Source: Bradyrhizobium sp. 141
GTDB lineage: Bacteria; Pseudomonadota; Alphaproteobacteria; Rhizobiales; Xanthobacteraceae
Assembly (NCBI RefSeq): GCF_023074055.1
Contig: NZ_JADPKR010000111.1
Span: forward strand, 40,588 to 104,587
Reading direction: 5' to 3'
DNA length: 64,000 nucleotides
The translations under genes were made by a program, and so were the position numbers. Under the pieces are notes generated by a model that did no database searches, was not told where the DNA came from, and was given only the letters and a program-made list of their open reading frames with translations. Shown here one piece after another: positions 1-8,683 of this stretch. The first letter of the stretch is position 1. Every line of letters starts with the position of its first letter.

Positions 1-2226
1 CCCGACCTGATCGAAAAGGTTACGGGCCGCGCCGAGTACGTTACCGACCTGACGGTTCCGGGAATGCTGCATGGGTTTGTGGTTCGCTCGCCAGCCATTC
101 ATGCCCGCATCGCTTCTATCGATTCGAGCGTTGCGCGGGCCATGGACGGCGTTGTGGACGTGCTGATCGGCGAAGACGTCGCCTCGTTCGGTAACTGGGG
201 CGTTGTGCTTAAGGACCGGCCGATCATTGCGACCGACCGCGTGAGATATGTGGGCGAACCCGTCGCCGTGGTGATCGCGGAGACAATCGACATCGCAGAA
301 AACGCTGCAGAACTAGTCGATGTGGGATACGACGACCTTCCGCGCGCAACGACCATCCAGGAAGCCCTGGCGGAAGAAGCGCCGCTCATCCACGAGCGCC
401 ATGAAAATCTGGAAGACTTTTATTTCAAGGGCGGCGCCCGGCCGACCCAGAACAGCAACATTTTCCACACTTACCGGAACAACGTCGGAGACGTTGACGC
501 GGCGGAGGCGGCCGCAGCGTATATCCACGAAGATCGCTTCACCTTCCCGGCCATTTCTCACTTCGCAATGGAGCCGCATGCGGTCATTGCGGATTTCCAG
601 CGGGACTCTCTGACGGTTTGGGCAGGTGCACAAACGCCGACCGCTGTTCAGAAAGTGCTATCGCGCCTCTTCGGGCTGCAACTGGCCAAGGTCCGGGTGA
701 TCGTTCCGTTTGTCGGCGGAGGGTTTGGCGGCAAGGCCTCGGTGAAGATTGAGCCTTTGGTCGCCGCTGCTTCGTGGAAGGTGCAACGCCCGGTCCGGAT
801 TGCCCAATCCATAGCTGAATCGATGCTCACGTGCAGAAGGTTGGGCGCCGACATCACGATTCGAACGGCTGTGGACGCCAACGGACGGATACTCGCCAAG
901 AGCGCCAAACTGCTGCTCGATGGCGGGGCATATTCCGATACAGGCTCCGCCGTGGCCACTAAATCGGCAAATCGCGTCATCGGCCCCTACGCGGTACCCA
1001 ATCTGCGCCTCGAGGCCAGCGCGGTCTACACGAACACCGTTCCAGGTGCGGCGTTCCGCTCGATCGGGGGGCCGCAAGCTGTTTGGGCCAAAGAATCGCA
1101 CATGGATAATGTCGCGGCGGCAATCGGCATGGATCCGTCCGAGTTTCGGTTGCGGAATTTGGCGTCCCGCGGTGAGCGCATCCGCCCCGATTTGCGGGCG
1201 CTCGATATGGATATGAGCGAGCTGATGGGCCGAGTGACCCAGTCGTTCGCATCGGAGGTGAAGGCCTCCAACCGGCAGGCGCGCGGATTGGCAGTCGCCG
1301 CGACCGATCCGGCCAATACGCCGATTGGTAACGCGATCGTACGTCTCAAGATCGACGGGTCGATCCTCGTTTCAGTCTCCAGCATTGAAGTCGGCCAGGG
1401 CGCGCACGCGACCATGGCGCGCATCGCATCGCAGACCTTGAAGCAGCCAGCCTCCGCGGTAACCGTCTTGCGCACCGATACGGCCGTCGCCCCTTACGAC
1501 TGGGGCACAGGCGCAAGCCGATCGACCGTGGTCGTCGGCCTTTCCGTCGAGAATGCCGCACTCGACGCAGCCGATCAGATACTCGAAATGGTTGCTGATG
1601 TTTGGGAGCTTCCCCGGGAGAACCTCTCGCTTGTTGAGGGCGGTGTCACGACCGGATCCGAGGTTCTCACTTTCCACCAGATTTTTCACCGCACGCTGGG
1701 TGTCGATTCGGGAGAGGTCATCGGCCGCGGCGCGATTACGCCACGCTCGAAGAAGGGCGCTCTGGCCGAGTCCCCTCTGTTCTGGGAGACTTCCGCGGGC
1801 CTCGCTGAAATCATTGTCGATGAAGACACCGGCGAGATCCATGTCACCCGATATGCCAGCGCCGCTGACGTCGGCCGCGTGATCAATCGCGTTGCGGCGG
1901 AAGGGCAGGACGAGGGGGCTGCAATCATGGGCCTCGGACACGCACTTTATGAAGTGCTGGAGTTCGAGGATGGCCAGCCGGTCAATGCGACGCCGATCGA
2001 TTATTCGATACCGCGCATCTCCGACGTTCCCCCCGTGTTTGACACCATCCTTGTCGAAAACGGCGACGGTCCCGGTCCAGGCGGCGCCAAGGGAATGGGC
2101 GAGGGAGCGATCCTTCCGGTCGCGCCCGCGATCGCCAATGCGCTGTTCTCCGCCTACGGCATTCGGATCACCGAGCTGCCAATGACGCCCGAAAAGGTAT
2201 GGCGCGCCCTGCAGAAGAGGAACTGA
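1..2226 (+). CDS. Xanthine dehydrogenase family molybdopterin-binding subunit, probable nicotinate hydroxylase large chain (5' end outside window)
   Basis: This is the large, molybdenum-cofactor subunit of a CoxL/xanthine-dehydrogenase-type hydroxylase. The frame is open from base 1 and already reads an N-terminal family signature (VTGRAEYVTDLTVPGMLHG), so the true start lies just upstream of the window. Cofactor loops are visible as FVGGGFGGKASVKIEP (about nt 706-755), FRSIGGPQ (about nt 1050), EVGQGAHATMARIA (about nt 1387-1428) and the catalytic-glutamate loop GGAKGMGEGA (about nt 2083-2112). The AYxCSFR loop of true CO dehydrogenase is absent, so this is not a CODH. It is followed at once by a CoxG-like gene and the FAD and 2Fe-2S subunits, then by nicotinate-pathway genes. 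I therefore infer that it converts nicotinate to 6-hydroxynicotinate. The family is clear; the substrate is inferred from context only. Confidence 0.85.
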   Translation, partial: PDLIEKVTGRAEYVTDLTVPGMLHGFVVRSPAIHARIASIDSSVARAMDGVVDVLIGEDVASFGNWGVVLKDRPIIATDRVRYVGEPVAVVIAETIDIAENAAELVDVGYDDLPRATTIQEALAEEAPLIHERHENLEDFYFKGGARPTQNSNIFHTYRNNVGDVDAAEAAAAYIHEDRFTFPAISHFAMEPHAVIADFQRDSLTVWAGAQTPTAVQKVLSRLFGLQLAKVRVIVPFVGGGFGGKASVKIEPLVAAASWKVQRPVRIAQSIAESMLTCRRLGADITIRTAVDANGRILAKSAKLLLDGGAYSDTGSAVATKSANRVIGPYAVPNLRLEASAVYTNTVPGAAFRSIGGPQAVWAKESHMDNVAAAIGMDPSEFRLRNLASRGERIRPDLRALDMDMSELMGRVTQSFASEVKASNRQARGLAVAATDPANTPIGNAIVRLKIDGSILVSVSSIEVGQGAHATMARIASQTLKQPASAVTVLRTDTAVAPYDWGTGASRSTVVVGLSVENAALDAADQILEMVADVWELPRENLSLVEGGVTTGSEVLTFHQIFHRTLGVDSGEVIGRGAITPRSKKGALAESPLFWETSAGLAEIIVDEDTGEIHVTRYASAADVGRVINRVAAEGQDEGAAIMGLGHALYEVLEFEDGQPVNATPIDYSIPRISDVPPVFDTILVENGDGPGPGGAKGMGEGAILPVAPAIANALFSAYGIRITELPMTPEKVWRALQKRN

Positions 2227-2230
2227 ATTC

Positions 2231-2680
2231 ATGGAATTCAATATGTCGATGGTGGTGCCCGCGACGCCGGCGGAGCTTTGGAGCACGCTGCTCGACGTCC
2301 CTCGCATATCGGGTTGCATCCCCGGCTGCGAAAACGTCGAGGAAATCGAGCGGCTTGCAACTTACAAAGCGACCGTCAAACAGAAGATCGGCCCGTTCAA
2401 GGTCGAGGTCCCGGCCGACATCATCGTTGAATCGATAACGGAGCCGTCTCACGTCCGCACGCGCGCCACGGGCCGCGACAAGATCACCGGGACGAGGCTG
2501 GCGGTTGTTCTCGACGTGACTGTGACGCCGGAAGGGGCGGGGTCCACATTCGCCGTGGACGCGAAGGTAGACGTGCAAGGTCGCCTCGCGACTATGGGGT
2601 TCGGCGTCATCAAGCGTCGCGTCGATCAGAACTTCGAGGAGTTCGAGAAGCGGCTCAAAGAAATGTTGGGCGCGACCTGA
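2231..2680 (+). CDS. CoxG-like SRPBCC family protein of the molybdenum hydroxylase operon
   Basis: This 149-residue protein resembles carbon monoxide dehydrogenase subunit G, an SRPBCC/START-like fold often encoded with CoxLMS-type hydroxylases. In the carboxydotroph system CoxG is linked to membrane recruitment of the enzyme. Visible signatures are a start typical of the family (MEFNMSMVVPATPAELW), GCIPGCENVEEI near residue 30 and a C-terminal amphipathic helix ending in FEEFEKRLKEML. The ATG lies 4 nt after the large-subunit stop, and the next gene begins 2 nt after this one ends, so the four genes form one operon. Its order, between the large and FAD subunits, is L-G-M-S. Its exact role in a nicotinate enzyme is not established. 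Confidence 0.8.
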   Translation: MEFNMSMVVPATPAELWSTLLDVPRISGCIPGCENVEEIERLATYKATVKQKIGPFKVEVPADIIVESITEPSHVRTRATGRDKITGTRLAVVLDVTVTPEGAGSTFAVDAKVDVQGRLATMGFGVIKRRVDQNFEEFEKRLKEMLGAT

Positions 2681-2682
2681 TC

Positions 2683-3552
2683 ATGCTGCCTTCACCCTTC
2701 GCATTCGAGAGGCCTTCGACGATCGCCGGCGCCGTACGTGCGGTCGGAAAGTCCGGTGACGGCATGTTCTACTCCGGCGGAACCGAATTGCTACTGGCGT
2801 TGAAGATGCGCGTCATCCATACGGACCGGCTCATCGACATTAAGGGAATCAAGGGACTTGACCGCATTGCTCTGAACGATGCGAATGACATCGAACTCGG
2901 TGCGCGCTGTACGCACAACAAGATCGCCAATGATCCTGCTATTCGCGCGCATGTGCCGGCGCTGTCCTCGCTCTGTGCCAACGTTGCGAACATCAGGGTC
3001 CGCAGCGTTGGAACGATCGGAGGCAATCTGTGCTTCGGAGAGCCCCACGCCGATCCGCTGACTATGCTCGCGGCCTTGGACGCACGGCTGGTGCTTATTG
3101 GCCCCAGCGGTACGCGTGTCGTTCACGCTGACGATTTCATCCGAAGTGAGCTGGAAACGGTGCGGGAGCCGGATGAGCTTCTGACAGTCATTGCGTTTTC
3201 GCGCCCTACCGGACCGGCGACCTATCGGCGGTTCAAGCATGGTGAGAGGCCCTCGGTGAATGTCGCGATGGCTTGGTCGCTGGGCGCCAGCGGAAGGACG
3301 ATCAGAAGCGCCCGCGTGCGGGTCGGAGCGCTCGGTTCGCGACCTCAGCCTTTGAAGGCCATCGAAGATGTCCTCCAGGGCCTATCCGTCGCCGAAGTCC
3401 GCCCGGCGATCGAGGCGGTGCTCCCGACGGCGCTGGGCGAGTTGGAAGTCAACGAGGATCGGCATGGCGGCGCCGAATATAAGCGGCACCTTGCAGGTGT
3501 CTTGCTTCTGCGAAACGCGGACGAGGCGATCGCCGCAGCCGGGAGCGCGTGA
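2683..3552 (+). CDS. FAD-binding subunit of xanthine dehydrogenase family hydroxylase (CoxM-like)
   Basis: This is the 289-residue FAD subunit, which passes electrons from the iron-sulfur subunit to the acceptor. The first FAD-binding loop is near residues 27-33 (YSGGTELL, a variant of AGGT[D/N]LL). The second is RVRSVGTIGGNLCFGEPHAD near residues 105-124. The C-terminal CO dehydrogenase flavoprotein domain (EDVLQGLSVAEVRPAIEAVL and onward) is complete. The length matches the usual 280-290 residues. The ATG at 2683 lies 2 nt after the CoxG-like stop, and the stop is 1 nt before the 2Fe-2S subunit start, so translation is probably coupled. It is an FAD-linked enzyme, unlike the cytochrome-linked NicAB of Pseudomonas putida. 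Confidence 0.88.
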   Translation: MLPSPFAFERPSTIAGAVRAVGKSGDGMFYSGGTELLLALKMRVIHTDRLIDIKGIKGLDRIALNDANDIELGARCTHNKIANDPAIRAHVPALSSLCANVANIRVRSVGTIGGNLCFGEPHADPLTMLAALDARLVLIGPSGTRVVHADDFIRSELETVREPDELLTVIAFSRPTGPATYRRFKHGERPSVNVAMAWSLGASGRTIRSARVRVGALGSRPQPLKAIEDVLQGLSVAEVRPAIEAVLPTALGELEVNEDRHGGAEYKRHLAGVLLLRNADEAIAAAGSA

Positions 3553-3553
3553 A

Positions 3554-4042
3554 ATGACACATGTGCTGCCCATTTCGTTCTCGCTGAACGGCCAGGCGAT
3601 CGCGATCGACGTTCCTGCCCATACGCTATTGATCGACCTGATCCGGGATCGCCTTGGCCTGAAGGGGACGAAGCGCTCCTGTGACATGGAGGTGTGCGGC
3701 GCCTGCACCGTTCTGCTCGACGGTGAGCCGATATCAAGTTGCACCACGCTCGCCGTCGATGTCGATCAGCGGGAGGTCACGACGATCGAGGGCGTAACGC
3801 CGCCCGAGGGCCTATCGCGGATTCAGAAGGCGTTCGTGCTTCACGGCGGCCTTCAGTGCGGCTTCTGCACGCCGGGCTTCATTATGGCTGTCACAGCGTT
3901 GCTGAAGGCGACGCCGCACCCGACTGACGAAGAAATCCGTCACTACCTGCACGGCAACCTCTGCCGCTGCACCGGATACACCAAGATTTTCGAGGCCGTA
4001 AGGAGCCTTGCCGCCGAGCAAGTCTCCGAAGACGCCGCCTAG
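3554..4042 (+). CDS. (2Fe-2S)-binding subunit of xanthine dehydrogenase family hydroxylase (CoxS-like)
   Basis: This 162-residue small subunit carries two [2Fe-2S] clusters. The plant-type ferredoxin motif CDMEVCGACTVLLDG is at about residues 42-56 and the C-terminal helical cluster motifs are CGFCTPG and CRCTGY. A longer reading frame extends upstream into the FAD gene. I chose the ATG at 3554 because the protein then begins at the standard position, one base after the upstream stop. It completes the L-G-M-S hydroxylase set and is followed after 37 nt by the NicC-like monooxygenase. Confidence 0.9.
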   Translation: MTHVLPISFSLNGQAIAIDVPAHTLLIDLIRDRLGLKGTKRSCDMEVCGACTVLLDGEPISSCTTLAVDVDQREVTTIEGVTPPEGLSRIQKAFVLHGGLQCGFCTPGFIMAVTALLKATPHPTDEEIRHYLHGNLCRCTGYTKIFEAVRSLAAEQVSEDAA

Positions 4043-4079
4043 CCCGTCGCAAGATAGCGCAATGTCGTTTGGAGATATC

Positions 4080-5290
4080 ATGAGTCTTGAACAGGTCAGT
4101 AAATCGAGTGTCCTCATTGCCGGCGCCGGCATCGGCGGCTTGGCGATGGCGCTTTCGCTGCTTCGTCGCGGCATCGATTGTGACGTATTTGAGCAAGCGT
4201 CCGAGTTGCGCGAGGTCGGAGCCGGCCTTTGGATCTCCATGAACGGCGTGCGCGTTCTTCGGGATCTCGGCCTCACCGAACAGGTCGAGCAGAACTGCAT
4301 CGCGGCCGAGCGACGCTCGATCCGGCTCTGGAACACCGGTGATAGGTGGCCCCTCTACAACCGCAGCTCCGACGCGGCGCGCAATCAGCCCTATCTGCTG
4401 CTCCGTGCTCACCTGCTGAAGATTCTCGTCGACGGCGTGCGCGAGTTGAAGCCGGGCGCCATTCATCTGAGCGCCCACGTTGTCGGGTTCAGTCAAGACG
4501 ACGAAGGGGTTCGGGCCAAGCTTGCTGATGGCTCCGAAGTCGAAGGGCGCGCGCTGATCGGCGCTGACGGTGCGCATTCGAAGGTCCGTCTTGGCCTCAT
4601 CGGCAACATCGAGAGCGAGTACACGAAGGCCATCGCCTGGCGTGGTCTCGTGCCCGTCGACCGCCTTGCGCCGCATCAGCGCGAACCCGAGGTGGCAACC
4701 TGGATCGGACCCACCGCTCATGTCACTGCCTATCCGGTCCGTTGGCAGAACACCGTCATGATGACCTTTTCGGGCCAGGTCGACCATGACGACTGGCTCC
4801 TCGAATCCTGGTCGGAGAAGGGTTCTGTCGAGGAATGCCTGAAGGACTTCAAGGGCTGGCATCCGGACATCATCGAACTGGTCGGGAATGTGGATACCCT
4901 GAACAAGTGGGGACTGTTCGTGCGGCCGTCGCTGGGTACGTGGTCGAAGGGATGCGTCACCCTGCTCGGCGACGCCTGCCATTCGATGCTTCCGTACCTC
5001 GGGCAGGGCGTGAACATGGCCCTGGAGGATGCATCCGTCCTCGCCCGTTGCTTCGAGGAAATCCCGATGACATCGCGGCGGTATTCAAGACGTATCAGGG
5101 CCTGCGGCTCGATCGCACCACCAAGGTCGCAAAGTCGGCGGCCGGCATGCTGCCGATCTTTCATAACCAGGCGCTGTGCAAGCCGGAGACAGCGGGTGAC
5201 TACATCAAGACCCAGTGGGCACCGGACGCGACGGCTGCGCGATACGATTGGATCTACCAGTACGACGCGGCCACCGCGCCGCTTCACTGA
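4080..5290 (+). pseudogene. nicC: NicC-like FAD-dependent 6-hydroxynicotinate monooxygenase, frameshifted near its 3' end
   Basis: This is a class A flavoprotein monooxygenase, similar in layout to salicylate hydroxylase and NicC. NicC decarboxylates and hydroxylates 6-hydroxynicotinate to 2,5-dihydroxypyridine. The start at 4080 has a GGAG ribosome site 6 nt upstream. Visible motifs are GAGIGG (dinucleotide fold, residues 16-21), IGADGAHSKVR (DG motif) and LLGDACHSMLPYLGQG (GD motif). The reading frame breaks at an A-run at 5059-5061. The codons after GAGGAA go out of phase, and the protein resumes in the +2 frame as NPDDIAAVFKTYQGLR and runs to the stop at 5288-5290. One missing A restores a protein of about 403 residues. 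The lesion may be a real mutation or a sequencing error. The substrate is inferred from the neighbours. Confidence 0.72.
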
Positions 5291-5323
5291 CATGCTCACG
5301 ATTGTGACCTCTGGAGCGCAACA

Positions 5324-6040
5324 GTGACTGGCACCAGGCACCCCTGGGACGACGCGATACCGCTGGACGAGCGCGAAACCTATGCCCTCGCAGGGCTGGG
5401 TGGTGCGGCGGGATTCGGCAGACGACCGGCGTTGCTGGTCATCGACGTGCAGTATCGTTCGGTCGGCGACCGGCCGATGCCGATCCGCGACGCGATCAAG
5501 CAATACCCCACCAGCTGCGGCGAGGCCGGTTGGCATGCGATCGCACACATCGCCGAATTGGTGCGGCTGTTTCGCGAGAAAGAACGGCCGGTGATTTTCC
5601 CGCATGTCGCGCGGAAGGTAGGCCAGGACCAGGGCGCGTTCTCCGCGAAGATCCCGGGTATCATGCGGATCCCGTCCGAGGGCTACGACTTCGTCCGAGA
5701 GGTGGCTCCGGAGCCCGGCGAGTTGCTGCTGCCGAAAACTCAGGCAAGCGCGTTCTTCGGCACTCCGCTTGCGACCTATCTGATCGGTGCCGGCGTCGAC
5801 TCGCTGGTGGTGACCGGCTGCACGACCAGCGGCTGCGTGCGGGCTTCGGTTGTGGATGCGTGCGCGCTGAACTTCAAGTCAATTGTGCCGAGCGATGCGG
5901 TCTACGACCGCTCGCCCACGTCTCACGCCGTCAACCTGTTCGATATCGCCAGCAAATACGCGGATGTCATGCTGACGCAGGTCGCCATCGAGCGGCTTCG
6001 CGCGCTGTCGGATGACCACACAAAGGATCAGCAGACGTGA
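5324..6040 (+). CDS. nicF: Maleamate amidohydrolase (NicF), isochorismatase family
   Basis: This 238-residue cysteine hydrolase of the isochorismatase family would hydrolyse maleamate to maleate and ammonia. The catalytic triad regions are visible: LLVIDVQ (Asp, about residues 37-43), LLPKTQASAF (Lys, about residues 139-148) and VTGCTTSGCVRASVVDA (nucleophile Cys and cis-peptide region, about residues 165-181). The long N-terminal segment before LLVIDVQ is typical of N-carbamoylsarcosine amidase and maleamate amidase relatives. It starts with GTG at 5324 behind a CTGGAG site, 33 nt after the monooxygenase, and overlaps nicD by 4 nt. Its place between a NicC-like gene and nicD/nicX supports the maleamate assignment over other amide substrates. 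Confidence 0.82.
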   Translation: MTGTRHPWDDAIPLDERETYALAGLGGAAGFGRRPALLVIDVQYRSVGDRPMPIRDAIKQYPTSCGEAGWHAIAHIAELVRLFREKERPVIFPHVARKVGQDQGAFSAKIPGIMRIPSEGYDFVREVAPEPGELLLPKTQASAFFGTPLATYLIGAGVDSLVVTGCTTSGCVRASVVDACALNFKSIVPSDAVYDRSPTSHAVNLFDIASKYADVMLTQVAIERLRALSDDHTKDQQT

Positions 6041-6927
6041 GCGGCGCCGCGGCATCCGGATTGCTTTACGGCGCCAATGTGCACGCCAACGGCATTCGGC
6101 AGCATTATTTGCGGTTCGGCGGGGCCGGGCCGGAGATCATCATTGTCCCTGGCATCTCGACGACTGCGGCGCAATGGGCCTTCATCGCAGAACGCCTGTG
6201 CTCCGGACACGACGTTTTCGTGCTCGATGTCCGCGGTCGCGGCCTTTCCGAAAGCGGCCCGCATCTCAATTATTCGCTCGACGCATGCGCATCCGACCTC
6301 ATCGGGTTCGCTGAAGCGCTTGGAATGGGCCCTTATACGCTGCTGGGCCACTCGATGGGCGGCCGCATCGGAATCCGCGCCGCGCGTTGGCGGCCATCGT
6401 CCATGGACCAACTGATACTGGTCGATCCGCCGGTCTCCGGTCCCGGACGCCGCGCCTATCCGATTCCGGTCGAACCGCTTCTCAAATTGCTTCAAAGCGC
6501 GAAACGCGGAGAAGCCGACGCGGCGCTGCGAAGCCCCTCTGCTCCGCGGTGGCCCGAGCTGCACATCCGCACTCGGGCCGAGTGGATGCATACCTGCGAC
6601 GAGCGTGCTCTCATCGAGAGCCATAACGGCTTTCATGACGATGATATCCACCGCGACCTCGCCCATCTCGGCGTTCCCACCGCATTGATCGTCGCCGGGC
6701 GGGGAGGGGTCATTCGACCCGAAGATGAAGCGGAAATTCGCGGATTGCTGCCGTCGATCGCGATCAGGACGCTGGAAAGCGCGGGTCACCAAATGCAGAT
6801 CGACGATACCGAGGGCTTCCTTTCGAGCGTCGAAGAGCTTCTAGCGCGACCACGCGATCGGTTCGACGGCCGCGTGTCTACGTTCGGCAAACAGGAGATC
6901 AGTGAAGATGTCCCGACAAATTGTTGA
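6037..6927 (+). CDS. nicD: N-formylmaleamate deformylase (NicD), alpha/beta hydrolase
   Basis: This 296-residue alpha/beta-hydrolase would deformylate N-formylmaleamate to maleamate and formate. It matches P. putida NicD, as I remember that sequence, in several stretches: ANGIRQHYLRFGG (residues 11-23), VLDVRGRGLSESGP, LLGHSMGGR (nucleophile elbow) and the strongly diagnostic DPPVSGPGRRAYP. The late catalytic His is in SAGHQM. It starts with GTG at 6037, overlapping the nicF stop (GTGA), with AAGGA just upstream. The 3' end overlaps nicX by 20 nt, so the last residues (about 280-296) may be a non-conserved tail. Confidence 0.87.
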   Translation: MSGAAASGLLYGANVHANGIRQHYLRFGGAGPEIIIVPGISTTAAQWAFIAERLCSGHDVFVLDVRGRGLSESGPHLNYSLDACASDLIGFAEALGMGPYTLLGHSMGGRIGIRAARWRPSSMDQLILVDPPVSGPGRRAYPIPVEPLLKLLQSAKRGEADAALRSPSAPRWPELHIRTRAEWMHTCDERALIESHNGFHDDDIHRDLAHLGVPTALIVAGRGGVIRPEDEAEIRGLLPSIAIRTLESAGHQMQIDDTEGFLSSVEELLARPRDRFDGRVSTFGKQEISEDVPTNC

Positions 6928-7960
6928 TGTTGAAATGCTCGAGCTCTTCAAGGCCGAGCTGACACTCTGCAAGGTGAAGAAGGGCGAAGTCGTTGCGGTC
7001 CTGAGCGGCGGCGAGGATCAGCAGGAATACGCCCAGGCCTTCATGCTGGCCGCGCAGAGCCTCGGCGCAACGACCTTTCATCTCAACGTGCCCAAATATG
7101 GCCAGGGCAAGGTCGCAGGCCTGCAGGGCCGGCATGCGCTCACGGGCAACCAGCCGGCGATCGATACGCTCAAGCGCGTGGACATGGTGATCGATCTCCT
7201 GGGGTTGCTGTTCTCTCGCGAGCAAGCCGAAATTCAGGAAGCGGGCACGCGCATCTTGCGCGTGATGGAGCCGTTCCACATCCTCAAGAAGATGTTCCCG
7301 ACCGAAGATCTGCGCCGGCGAACGGAGCTTTCTCGAACCCTCCTCCAGTCGGCCAGCAAAATGCGGATCACGTCGCCCGGCGGAACGGACGTAACTTATG
7401 GCCTGAAGCAATACCCGGTCATTTCCGAATACGGATACACGGATGAGCCCGGGCGCTGGGATCATTTCCCGTCAGGCTTTGCCTTCACTCAGGCGACTGA
7501 TGGCGAGGTCAACGGCACGGTCGTGCTGATGCCCGGTGACATCCTCTGCGCGTTCAAGCGTTACATCCAGTCGCCGGTCATGCTGACCGTGAAGGACGGT
7601 TATATCGTCGACCTCAAGGGCGAGGGCACCGACGCGCTCCTCATCAAAAACTATATCGACAGTTTCGGCGATCCGCGCGGCTGGGCGATCTCGCATATCG
7701 GCTGGGGATCGAACGAGCGTGCCACCTGGCACCACATCGCGGCCTCCCAGGAGCTCGCGTCGGAGCACATCATGAATGCGCTTTCCTTCTACGGGAACGT
7801 CCTGTTCTCGACGGGGCCGAACACGGAGCTCGGCGGTACGAATGACACGCCGTGTCATTTGGACATCCCGCTTCGCGGCTGCAGCCTATGGCTCGACGAT
7901 ATCCACATCCTCGACAAGGGCGACTTTGCTTATCCGAAATTGAGAGCGCCGGGCCGCTAG
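6908..7960 (+). CDS. nicX: 2,5-dihydroxypyridine 5,6-dioxygenase (NicX)
   Basis: This 350-residue mononuclear iron dioxygenase would cleave 2,5-dihydroxypyridine to N-formylmaleamate. It belongs to the leucyl-aminopeptidase (M29)-like fold, not to the usual extradiol families. Signature stretches are ALTGNQPAIDTL, EYGYTDEPGRWDHFPSG (Glu and His iron-ligand region), ISHIGWG, NVLFSTGPNTELGG and the H-x-D pair in TPCHLDIPLRGC. The length equals P. putida NicX. I chose the ATG at 6908 because GGAG lies upstream inside the nicD tail; a GTG two codons earlier is possible. It ends the catabolic core. No maleate isomerase (NicE) gene is in the window, so the step to fumarate must be encoded elsewhere. 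Confidence 0.9.
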   Translation: MSRQIVDVEMLELFKAELTLCKVKKGEVVAVLSGGEDQQEYAQAFMLAAQSLGATTFHLNVPKYGQGKVAGLQGRHALTGNQPAIDTLKRVDMVIDLLGLLFSREQAEIQEAGTRILRVMEPFHILKKMFPTEDLRRRTELSRTLLQSASKMRITSPGGTDVTYGLKQYPVISEYGYTDEPGRWDHFPSGFAFTQATDGEVNGTVVLMPGDILCAFKRYIQSPVMLTVKDGYIVDLKGEGTDALLIKNYIDSFGDPRGWAISHIGWGSNERATWHHIAASQELASEHIMNALSFYGNVLFSTGPNTELGGTNDTPCHLDIPLRGCSLWLDDIHILDKGDFAYPKLRAPGR

Positions 7961-8074
7961 GCCCCCGCGCATCAAAATCGGTGCCCGGAGCCGCATTTGC
8001 GACTCCCAACGACGCGTAAAGCGTTTCGATAACGACCATCAATTGTCCAGTTCTCTCAACGGGAAGCGCACCAC

Positions 8075-8509
8075 ATGTCTACGGCGATCGGAACTTCGGA
8101 AGATTACACGGCGAGGCAACGGTATTCGATTATGATCTCGGCGATGCTGGGCTACGTTCTCGACTTCTACGACGTTCTGATCTTTCCGTTTCTTTTGCCC
8201 GCGATCCAACGGTCGATGTCGCTATCGTTGGCCGAGGTCGGTTCACTGCAGGCTCTGACATTGTTCGGATCGGCCATTGGCGGCGCGCTGTTTGGCATCG
8301 TTGGTGATCGACTTGGCCGAAAGACCTCGCTTCAACTCACAATCGCGCTGTTCTCGGTTGCCGCGATCATTTCGGCCTTCGCATGGAATTACTGGTCGCT
8401 TGCCGTGCTGCGGTTGATCACTGGCATCGGTCTTGGCGGCGAGTATGGCGTAGGCATGGTGCTCTTCAACGAGGCCTGGAAAAAGAGCAGCCGAGGTTTG
8501 GGCGCGGCC
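8075..8509 (+). pseudogene. MFS transporter, 5' fragment only (possible nicotinate or acid uptake gene)
   Basis: This is the first 145 or so residues of a major facilitator family proton symporter, out of about 420 expected. TM1 contains GYVLDFYDVLIFPFLLP. The A-motif loop is GDRLGRKTS, and TM4-5 includes LRLITGIGLGGEYGVG. A GGGAAG site precedes the ATG. Sequence with transporter character stops at about nt 8505 (KKSSRGLGAA). Beyond this the frame is meaningless and the DNA matches a LysR N-terminus in another frame. The position after nicX suggests that an intact ancestor imported the pathway substrate, but this is inference. Confidence 0.75.
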
Positions 8510-8528
8510 GCGCTCCGGCGCACGACCT

Positions 8529-8681
8529 GCCGACCTCAGCCATCATCTCGCCTGGAATTTGCTCAGTGCGGTCAGCGCCGTGCGGACAACCGGAAGCGTT
8601 TCCGCCGCCGCGGAATATCTGGAGAAATCCCAGCCGGACGTAAGCCGCGCGCTAGCCAAGATCGCCACGGCAATCGGCCGG
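8529..8681 (+). pseudogene. LysR-type regulator, N-terminal helix-turn-helix fragment
   Basis: In the frame starting at 8529 the DNA encodes about 50 residues with the classic LysR helix-turn-helix: HHLAWNLLSAVSAVRTTGS, then VSAAAEYLEKSQPDVSRALA. There is no start codon in place and no effector domain. At about nt 8680 the similarity ends and the bases become the truncated end of a glucosidase on the opposite strand. The fragment is flanked on both sides by other broken genes, so it looks like a product of illegitimate recombination. It is not a functional regulator. Confidence 0.65.
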
Positions 8682-8683
8682 CC

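Noticed and set aside
658..2319. Long minus-strand open frames opposite the molybdopterin subunit
   Set aside because: High-GC coding DNA produces long shadow frames. These lack ribosome sites and family motifs.
1..4042. Carbon monoxide dehydrogenase operon
   Set aside because: The gene order and CoxG suggest it, but the AYxCSFR active-site loop is absent from the large subunit and the following genes belong to nicotinate breakdown.
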